Below, piece by piece: positions 24,461 through 28,943 of a stretch of DNA of 33,800 nucleotides. A program made the translations under genes and the position numbers. Every line of letters starts with the position of its first letter. The stretch's first letter is position 1. The DNA is from Verrucomicrobiia bacterium (lineage in GTDB: Bacteria; Verrucomicrobiota; Verrucomicrobiia; Verrucomicrobiales; DEV007), in NCBI GenBank assembly GCA_020439995.1, contig JAGROY010000078.1, positions 1 to 33,800 on the forward strand, given 5' to 3'. Under the pieces are notes generated by a model that worked only from the letters and a program-made list of their open reading frames with translations, was not told where the DNA came from and ran no database searches.

Positions 24461-24532
24461 GCTTTCGTAGCTCAATGGAAGAGCAACGGCCTTCGAAGCC
24501 GTAGGATGCTGGTTCGAATCCAACCGGGCGCC
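24461..24532 (+). tRNA. tRNA-Arg (TCG), standard elbow
   Basis: D-arm GCTC-AATGGAA-GAGC, anticodon arm ACGGC-CTTCGAA-GCCGT and T-loop TTCGAAT are canonical. Acceptor GCTTTCG/CGGGCGC has a T3-C70 mismatch and the T-stem GCTGG/CCAAC one mismatch. Encoded CCA (24533-24535). Confidence 0.85.
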
Positions 24533-24688
24533 CCATTTGATTGATGAAATGGGGCGAGCTTTGGATGAGAACGCAGTTCGACTGCTCGGTCGCGAAGGGA
24601 TCCTAGTTTCCGCAGCGCAGCGGAGGCAAATCGCAGAGCCGAGTGCAACGAGGATAATCCAACCGGGAGCATCAATTCAATTCTTCAA
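24530..24688 (+). other. Unassigned stretch of the array with hairpins
   Basis: GCCCCATTT (24530-24538) pairs perfectly with AAATGGGGC (24547-24555), and TCCGC-AGCGCA-GCGGA follows further on. The string ATCCAACCGGG near 24657 repeats the 3' end of the preceding tRNA-Arg, suggesting a partial duplication. No complete cloverleaf can be drawn. Confidence 0.4.
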
Positions 24689-24778
24689 GGAGCTTTAACC
24701 GAACAAGCGTATCGGGTTCGCCTGCTAAGCGATGCGTTCCACTGTCCGTGGGATGAGGTGCAAGTCCTCAAGGCTCCG
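24689..24778 (+). tRNA. tRNA-Ser (GCT)
   Basis: Acceptor GGAGCTT/AGGCTCC, discriminator G, encoded CCA (24779-24781). D-arm CCGA-ACAAGCGTA-TCGG, anticodon loop CTGCTAA, variable arm TCCAC/GTGGGA, T-arm TGAGG-TGCAAGT-CCTCA. Fourth Ser isoacceptor of the array. Confidence 0.85.
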
Positions 24779-24784
24779 CCATTT

Positions 24785-24860
24785 TCATTCGGTTCGGCGC
24801 TCAACGACTAGATTGTTGGGCGAGGTATCTGTGCTTCCGTAGAAGCAGGCTGCGACCAAT
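24785..24860 (+). other. Structured remnant between Ser and Leu tRNAs
   Basis: CGCTCAAC pairs with GTTGGGCG around a 9-nt loop, and TGCTTC pairs with GAAGCA around CGTA, ending in CGACCA. The pieces resemble arms of a tRNA but no acceptor partner is present. Possibly a degraded unit. Confidence 0.3.
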
Positions 24861-24873
24861 TTCTGAACTCAAC

Positions 24874-24947
24874 GCTCACGTAGCCCAATTAGCAGAGGCG
24901 CCGGTCTTAGAAACCGGAGGTTGAGGGTGCAAATCCCTCCGTGAGTA
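24874..24947 (+). tRNA. tRNA with Leu (TAG) anticodon, short variable loop
   Basis: Acceptor GCTCACG/CGTGAGT, discriminator A, no CCA. D-loop CAATTAGCAGA is the standard CAATTGGCAGA with one G changed to A. Anticodon arm CCGGT-CTTAGAA-ACCGG, variable loop AGGTT only, T-arm GAGGG-TGCAAAT-CCCTC. Confidence 0.88.
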
Positions 24948-24996
24948 TTTTTCATTTCTCAGATCTCATCCCATCGACGGGATCTTCTCGATCGTG

Positions 24997-25079
24997 TGGA
25001 GTGCTCCGGCTTCCATGAGCTTTTTCTGTTCGAGCGATGGATGTCCGGAAAAAAAGCGCTGTCGAGACCAGCCACTCCA
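24997..25079 (+). repeat. REP-2 copy inserted in the tRNA array
   Basis: This 83-bp element begins TGGAGTGCTC and ends CACTCCA, with a GAGCTTTTT block and an AAAAAGCGCTGTCGAGACCA block inside. It is a diverged sister of the two copies that flank the second RAYT gene (31767-31848, 32468-32550), in the same orientation. Confidence 0.85.
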
Positions 25080-25093
25080 GATTCATGCAGGTG

Positions 25094-25143
25094 TTTCTCG
25101 AGTCCTCGATATTGCGGAACGGGTGTGAGTCCCGTCGGGAGAG
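25094..25143 (+). tRNA. 50-nt mini-tRNA: acceptor and T-arm only
   Basis: TTTCTCG pairs with CGGGAGA at all seven positions (two G-T), and ACGGG-TGTGAGT-CCCGT is a perfect T-arm directly inside. Only 18 nt, with a possible TCC/GGA stem, replace the D- and anticodon arms. Either an internal deletion or a deliberate minihelix. Confidence 0.45.
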
Positions 25144-25156
25144 TCTTTACCCATAT

Positions 25157-25229
25157 GTTGGCCGTAGTGTAAGAGTTAGCATTCATCCCTGTGAAGGATG
25201 CGGTGCGGGTGCGAATCCCGTCGGTCAAC
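25157..25229 (+). tRNA. tRNA-His (GTG)
   Basis: Acceptor TTGGCCG/CGGTCAA plus the His-specific G(-1) (25157) opposite discriminator C73 (25229). Anticodon arm CATCC-CTGTGAA-GGATG, T-arm GCGGG-TGCGAAT-CCCGT. D-loop has AG for GG. The retained identity element argues that this is a charged tRNA. Confidence 0.9.
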
Positions 25230-25239
25230 CTTATTCAAT

Positions 25240-25311
25240 ACACATGTAGCATAACGGTAATGCACCTCCCTGTTAAGGAGCCCCATCATGGTTCAAATCC
25301 ATGCGTGTGTG
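25240..25311 (+). tRNA. tRNA-Asn (GTT), standard elbow
   Basis: Acceptor ACACATG/CGTGTGT, discriminator G, encoded CCA (25312-25314). D-arm GCAT-AACGGTA-ATGC with G18-G19. Anticodon loop CTGTTAA, T-arm CATGG-TTCAAAT-CCATG fully canonical. Confidence 0.92.
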
Positions 25312-25322
25312 CCAATTTGTAT

Positions 25323-25393
25323 TACGCTGTGGCCGAGCAGTGAGGCACGCGATTGCAACCCGCGCCACGAGGGTGCAAATCCCTCCAGCGTAT
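25323..25393 (+). tRNA. tRNA-Cys (GCA)
   Basis: Perfect acceptor TACGCTG/CAGCGTA with discriminator T, the Cys identity base. Anticodon loop TTGCAAC on a 4-bp stem. D-arm GCC-GAGCAGTGA-GGC (AG for GG), T-arm GAGGG-TGCAAAT-CCCTC. No CCA. Confidence 0.85.
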
Positions 25394-25480
25394 CTTTTTC
25401 ATTTAGCATGGACGATTTAGGATTCTGCACATTTTGAATTCGAAAAGTTCGAGGCCCAGCGATCCTGGTTCCATGCCCAT

Positions 25481-25551
25481 GTGCCATTGGTCTAGGAGCA
25501 TGATGGCTGTCTTCCAAACAGCAGAAGCCGGAGCGTTACCGGCATGGCACA
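25481..25551 (+). tRNA. tRNA-Gly (TCC)
   Basis: Perfect acceptor GTGCCAT/ATGGCAC, discriminator A, no CCA. Anticodon arm GCTGT-CTTCCAA-ACAGC. D-loop TAGGAGCATG against the usual TAGTGGCATG gives A18. T-arm GCCGG-AGCGTTA-CCGGC. Confidence 0.88.
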
Positions 25552-25565
25552 CTTCTTATCTTTAT

Positions 25566-25634
25566 GCCAGCGTGGCAGACAATTGCGCCGATCTTGTAAA
25601 TCGGACTATGCGGGTGAAAGCCCTGTCGCTGGCT
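25566..25634 (+). tRNA. tRNA-Thr (TGT)
   Basis: Perfect acceptor GCCAGCG/CGCTGGC, discriminator T, encoded CCA (25635-25637). Anticodon arm CCGAT-CTTGTAA-ATCGG. T-loop TGAAAGC keeps G55 but loses C56, and the D-loop GACAAT is short, so this is an outlier of the elbow pattern. Confidence 0.8.
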
Positions 25635-25652
25635 CCATTTTTCTTCCAAAGG

Positions 25653-25723
25653 GGGGGCTTAGTTCAAAAGTAGAACGCCTGTTTTACATGCAGGATACGG
25701 TGGAGCGTTACCATCAGCCCTTA
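25653..25723 (+). tRNA. tRNA-Val (TAC)
   Basis: Acceptor GGGGGCT/AGCCCTT (two G-T pairs), discriminator A, no CCA. D-arm GTTC-AAAAGTA-GAAC, anticodon arm CCTGT-TTTACAT-GCAGG, T-arm GGTGG-AGCGTTA-CCATC. A18-G19 with G55-C56. Confidence 0.86.
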
Positions 25724-25734
25724 CTATTCATTTT

Positions 25735-25805
25735 GCCGGATTCGTTCAATAGCAGGACACCGGATCGCCATTCCGGGGACGTCGGGGCAGTATCGGCATT
25801 CGGCA
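25735..25805 (+). tRNA. tRNA-Gly (GCC)
   Basis: Acceptor GCCGGAT/ATTCGGC, discriminator A, encoded CCA (25806-25808). D-arm GTTC-AATAGCA-GGAC. Anticodon arm CCGGA-TCGCCAT-TCCGG has C33. T-arm GTCGG-GGCAGTA-TCGGC, the same rare T-loop type as tRNA-Trp. Confidence 0.83.
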
Positions 25806-25859
25806 CCATTTTCGAAATCGGCACTTGCAGGGCGTAGCGGAGCAGTCCACGATTGCGCC

Positions 25860-26111
25860 ATGAAAGCCCGGTTCCTTCTCCGTCTCGTGACCCTGATCCT
25901 GTTCGCCAGTGCTCCATGCCTAACCGGGTGCGGAACGGCTAGCGGGCTGGGGAATGCTGCCCGGGGCTTGGGGGGCACTGCCTGGAACTTGCCGAGGAAT
26001 CTTTTCCGAATGGGAAATCAGATCACCAGGGGCGTCACTCAGGGAGTGATCAGCAATTCGCGCGGAGCGATGGGCATGGGGCCTAGAGTGCTGAGCGTTC
26101 CAGCCAGGTAG
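25860..26111 (+). CDS. Small lipoprotein encoded inside the tRNA array
   Basis: This 83-residue protein starts at ATG 25860. The N-terminus MKARFLLRLVTLILFASAP, followed by CLTGC, is a lipoprotein signal with lipobox LTGC (Cys24). The mature part is Gly/Ala/Asn/Arg-rich (GTASGLGNAARGLGGTAWNL) without a known domain, similar in composition to small entericidin-like or phage-lysis-type lipoproteins, though no relationship is claimed. No Shine-Dalgarno sequence is visible. It is the only plausible intact protein gene between 22426 and 26532, and lies on the same strand as the tRNAs. Confidence 0.6.
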   Translation: MKARFLLRLVTLILFASAPCLTGCGTASGLGNAARGLGGTAWNLPRNLFRMGNQITRGVTQGVISNSRGAMGMGPRVLSVPAR

Positions 26112-26131
26112 CGTGTGAATCTGCTGTTGTG

Positions 26132-26190
26132 GTAGTGGTGACTTTCAGTCGCCATCGGTGCTGACGATGGCGACTGAAAGTCACCACTAC
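26132..26190. repeat. Perfect 24-bp REP-type palindrome
   Basis: 26132-26155 and 26167-26190 are exact inverted copies of 24 bp around an 11-nt loop; each arm contains GACTTTCAGTCGCC. A single diverged arm occurs at 23912. The hairpin abuts the 5' end of tRNA-Gln and may have damaged its acceptor strand. Confidence 0.9.
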
Positions 26191-26199
26191 TGGCACTGT

Positions 26200-26274
26200 T
26201 CGTGAAAGACCAGTCTAACAGTAAGGCACGGGCCTTTGAAGCCTGGAATCGTGGTGCGAGTCCACGCTCCCGAG
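26200..26274 (+). tRNA. tRNA-Gln (TTG)
   Basis: Anticodon arm CGGGC-CTTTGAA-GCCTG, T-arm CGTGG-TGCGAGT-CCACG, discriminator G and encoded CCA (26275-26277) are clear. The 5' acceptor strand TCGTGAA pairs poorly with CTCCCGA (two mismatches), perhaps because the adjacent REP replaced it. D-loop has TAACAGTAA (AG for GG). Confidence 0.75.
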
Positions 26275-26328
26275 CCAATTTTCATTTTCTCATACGATTC
26301 AATGATCTGGTAGTAAGGGCGGGGCTAC

Positions 26329-26409
26329 TTCGGTTAGTATCCGGGTGGTCGCCGGTTCGAATCCGGCTTGGGGCTTTGTCTTATGCCCCAGTAGCTCAGT
26401 GGTAGAGCA
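26329..26409 (+). tRNA. Possible circularly permuted tRNA-Thr (AGT)
   Basis: In genomic order: anticodon arm TTCGG-TTAGTAT-CCGGG, variable TGGTC, T-arm GCCGG-TTCGAAT-CCGGC, 3' acceptor TTGGGGC, T, then a 9-nt linker, then 5' acceptor GCCCCAG, TA, D-arm GCTC-AGTGGTA-GAGC, A. Rejoined, these make a canonical cloverleaf with a 7-bp acceptor, G18-G19 and T55. No other acceptor partner exists upstream of the first half. Alternatively these are halves of two broken tRNAs. Confidence 0.5.
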
Positions 26410-26460
26410 CGTCAGCTCCCCGTCCACTTTTCTCCAGATCTCCATTTTTCGAATCAACAT

Positions 26461-26532
26461 TCCCGGGTGGTCCAATAGTCAGGATGCCTGACTCTGAATC
26501 AGGAGGTCACGGTGCAATTCCGTGCCCGGGTG
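26461..26532 (+). tRNA. tRNA-Gln (CTG)
   Basis: Acceptor TCCCGGG/CCCGGGT with U1-U72 unpaired (Gln tRNAs have a weak first pair), discriminator G, encoded CCA (26533-26535). D-arm GTCC-AATAGTCA-GGAT, anticodon arm CCTGA-CTCTGAA-TCAGG, T-arm CACGG-TGCAATT-CCGTG. Confidence 0.88.
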
Positions 26533-26557
26533 CCATTTTCTTGTGAATTTTGGAGCA

Positions 26558-26697
26558 GCGAAGGCTGGGCTACTTCGCCCGCGATATGGGACAGCAGCCG
26601 TAAAACAGGATGCCACTGGCAAGGCATCAAAGTGAGGAACCCGGCAGTGCGAGAGCATCGTCGAGGAGCGGATTCGACTTCCGCCGCACGCCCAGCC
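26558..26697 (+). ncRNA. tRNA-like structured RNA, candidate Y RNA
   Basis: GGCTGGGC (26563-26570) pairs with GCCCAGCC (26690-26697) in a perfect 8-bp terminal helix. Just inside, GTGCG/CGCAC (26647-26651, 26685-26689) holds a canonical T-arm GCGGA-TTCGACT-TCCGC, and GATGCC/GGCATC makes an anticodon-like hairpin. A local GCGAAG/CTTCGC stem competes at the 5' end. At 135-140 nt it is too long for a tRNA. Bacterial Y RNAs that bind Ro60 combine a terminal helix with a tRNA-like T-arm module, and this unit lies about 160 nt before the TROVE gene. A split or intron-bearing tRNA-Ala (GGC) is an alternative. Confidence 0.5.
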
Positions 26698-26734
26698 TGG
26701 TTTTCTCTCCAAACAACTTCTGGGGCAGTAAGGA

Positions 26735-26789
26735 CAGAGTTACTTCGTACAAAAACGAATCCACCCTATCAAGGTGATTACCTACTCTG
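26735..26789 (+). other. T-armless tRNA-like leader before the TROVE gene
   Basis: CAGAGT/ACTCTG closes two hairpins, TTCGT/ACGAA and CACC-CTATCAA-GGTG, the second with a 7-nt anticodon-like loop; there is no T-arm. It may be the last array unit or a structured 5' leader of the TROVE mRNA. Confidence 0.35.
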
Positions 26790-26839
26790 CACATTTTTCT
26801 CCCCAGTCTCTTTCAATACGCAAACACAAATACATCAGA

Positions 26840-26850
26840 AAGGAGGTAAC
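26840..26850 (+). promoter_or_regulatory. Strong ribosome binding site of the TROVE gene
   Basis: AAGGAGGTAAC is nearly the full anti-16S sequence, ending 5 nt before ATG 26856. Most other genes in the window lack such a site. Confidence 0.9.
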
Positions 26851-26855
26851 GAATC

Positions 26856-28286
26856 ATGAAGTTCAACAAACTACTACAACGTAAATCGAAGCGCACGACG
26901 GTGAACCTTGCCGGGGGCGAGGCCTACGCCGAGTCTCCGAAGCTCAAGCTGATCTCGATGCTCTTGACGAGCTTTCTCGAAGACAAGTTCTACCGATCGG
27001 GGAATGATACGGTGGCCTGCCTGCGCAAGCTTGCGAACGAAGTAGGCGACGACCGATTCGTTGCCAAGGCGGCGCTCTATGCACGCCACGAGGCCGGTAT
27101 GCGATCCGTTTCACACCTGATCGCGGGCGATCTTGCTGCGCGCGTGAAAGGTGCGGAGTGGACGAAGCGTTTCTTTGATCGTATCGTCCGCCGCCCGGAC
27201 GATGCGCTGGAAATCCTGGCTTACTCGATGGCGGTTCATGGTAAGCCATTACCGAATGCCCTTAAGAAAGGCATCGGTGCTGCGCTTGCTCGATTCGACC
27301 ACTACCAGCTGGAGAAATACTGCGGTGGCAGTGCGGAGCTGAAGTTGGTGGATGCGGTGAACCTTGTTCACCCGCCGCACACGGAAGCTCTGCGCGCGCT
27401 GATGAATGGGACACTGGCACCAGCGGCGACCTGGGAAACCGGGCTCACGCAGGCTGGCCAGAATGCGCATTCGGAGTCTGACAAAGTGGTGCGAAAAGCT
27501 GCTGCGTGGACTGAGCTCATGCGTTCCCGCAAGATCGGCTATTTTGCCCTTCTGCGTAACCGTCGCAACATCCTCGAGCAGGCGCCAGAGGCTACGGACG
27601 ATGTGATCAAGCTGTTGACCGACCGAGCGTTGATCAAGCGATCGCTGGTTCTGCCGTTTCGCTTCCGCACGGCGCTCGATGCGCTGGCATCCGTCCCGGG
27701 CGCTCGCAATCAGATGGTGATCGCTGCTCTCAGCGATGCTGTGGATCTGCCGTTGCACAACGTGCCTCGTTTCGATGGCCGTACGTTGATCGCGATGGAT
27801 TGCTCAGGATCGATGATTGGTCGTCCAATGAAGATAGGCTCGCTATTTGCTGCCGTTCTTTTCAAGGCGAGTGATGCTGACATGATGCTCTTCAGTGGAA
27901 GTGCGCGCTACGTGGCGTTGAATAAGAATGACTCGACGCTCACGATCGCCTCGCGGATTGAAGAAAAGGCGGAATGGAGTGGAACGAACTTCCACGCTGT
28001 CTTCGATCAGGCGAAAGGTGCATACGACAGGGTAATCATCCTGTCCGACATGCAGGCGTGGATCGGTCGGCATACGCCGAAGTCCGCGTTCGACGCCTAT
28101 GTGGCGAGATCGGGCAAACGGCCACGCATCTACAGCTTCGACCTCGCTGGTCACGGAACATTGCAGTTCCCTGAGCGCGAAGTCTACGCTCTGGCGGGAT
28201 GGTCAGACAAGGTGCTGGATACACTCAAATTCCTCGAGCAGGACAAGCATGCGCTAGTCCGAGAAATCGAGAACATCGAACTGTAG
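26856..28286 (+). CDS. rsr: Ro60/TROVE-domain RNA-binding protein (Rsr-like)
   Basis: This 476-residue protein has an N-terminal TROVE domain (about 15-300) built of helical repeats (for example ATVACLRKLANEVGDDRFVA-type helices from residue 48, and AALYARHEAGMRSVSHL). A vWA domain (about 305-475) follows, with MIDAS motif MDCSGSMIG (Asp315), SGTNFH and LSDMQ supplying metal ligands. Ro60 proteins form a ring that holds misfolded RNA ends in the cavity and Y RNA on the outside; bacterial homologues work with exonucleases and tRNA-like Y RNAs in rRNA and tRNA turnover. It follows a 28-member tRNA array on the same strand with no visible terminator between, so co-expression is likely. Its own terminator is at 28300. 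Confidence 0.93.
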   Translation: MKFNKLLQRKSKRTTVNLAGGEAYAESPKLKLISMLLTSFLEDKFYRSGNDTVACLRKLANEVGDDRFVAKAALYARHEAGMRSVSHLIAGDLAARVKGAEWTKRFFDRIVRRPDDALEILAYSMAVHGKPLPNALKKGIGAALARFDHYQLEKYCGGSAELKLVDAVNLVHPPHTEALRALMNGTLAPAATWETGLTQAGQNAHSESDKVVRKAAAWTELMRSRKIGYFALLRNRRNILEQAPEATDDVIKLLTDRALIKRSLVLPFRFRTALDALASVPGARNQMVIAALSDAVDLPLHNVPRFDGRTLIAMDCSGSMIGRPMKIGSLFAAVLFKASDADMMLFSGSARYVALNKNDSTLTIASRIEEKAEWSGTNFHAVFDQAKGAYDRVIILSDMQAWIGRHTPKSAFDAYVARSGKRPRIYSFDLAGHGTLQFPEREVYALAGWSDKVLDTLKFLEQDKHALVREIENIEL

Positions 28287-28299
28287 ACAGCTCATCACT

Positions 28300-28343
28300 G
28301 GGCGGCGCGGTACATTGCTTCTGCCGCGCCGCCCTTGTTTTTT
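28300..28343 (+). terminator. Strong intrinsic terminator after the TROVE gene
   Basis: GGGCGGCGCGG pairs perfectly with CCGCGCCGCCC (11 bp, 13-nt loop), followed by TTGTTTTTT. This marks the downstream end of the tRNA/TROVE unit. Confidence 0.95.
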
Positions 28344-28388
28344 ACTGCCCTCGATGGGTATACAACTTGATTCTGGTTACTTTGACTT

Positions 28389-28913
28389 ATGAAAACATTT
28401 TCACTCCGAACATGCACGCTGCGAGCTCTCGATGCTGGAGATGCGGAAAGCATTGCTCGGTATGCCAATAATCCGAACATCGCGAGAAACCTGCGCGATC
28501 ATTTTCCCAGCCCTTATTCGTTGGCCGATGCCAGGGAATTCCTGAAGCTGGTATCCGAATCCGATCGTGCAGTCCACTTCGCCATTGAGGTCTCAGGCGA
28601 GGCGATTGGTGTGATGGGTGTGCACCGTCGTGACGATGTGCACAGGCTCACTGCGGAGATCGGATATTGGATCGGCGAACCTTTCTGGGGCAGGGGAATC
28701 GCTACCGAAGCCGTGATTGCCGTTACCGATGATCTATTCGAAACCACGGATTTGGTTAGGCTCGACGCCATCGTCTACTCGTGGAATCCTGCATCCTCCA
28801 GAGTCCTTGAGAAGGCTGGATATACTCGTGAAGCGCTCTTGAGCTCGTATGTGATCAAGAACGACCAGGTGCTGGACGGGCGGCTTTACGCTCGGACAAA
28901 GGGCATTTTCTAG
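28389..28913 (+). CDS. GNAT N-acetyltransferase, RimJ/RimL-like
   Basis: This 174-residue acetyltransferase starts MKTFSLRTCTLRALDAGDAE. It shows the RimJ/RimL pattern: NPNIARNLRDHFPSPYS, DAREFLKL, FAIEVSGEAIGVMGVH and a GYWIGEPFWGRGIATEAVIA acetyl-CoA loop. NPASSRVLEKAGYTREA follows, the usual C-terminal element. Such enzymes transfer acetyl from acetyl-CoA to protein N-termini or small amines; the substrate cannot be told. It starts 46 bp after the TROVE terminator's T-run, so it is a separate unit. Confidence 0.92.
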   Translation: MKTFSLRTCTLRALDAGDAESIARYANNPNIARNLRDHFPSPYSLADAREFLKLVSESDRAVHFAIEVSGEAIGVMGVHRRDDVHRLTAEIGYWIGEPFWGRGIATEAVIAVTDDLFETTDLVRLDAIVYSWNPASSRVLEKAGYTREALLSSYVIKNDQVLDGRLYARTKGIF

Positions 28914-28943
28914 CCAAGGAGAGGCGCTGTCCCAAGCGTCGGG

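Noticed and set aside
23140..25400. Recurrent GGGTGCAAATCCCTCC-like strings that look like a CRISPR array
   Set aside because: They are the T-arms of neighbouring tRNA genes with unequal spacing and different flanks; each fits a cloverleaf.
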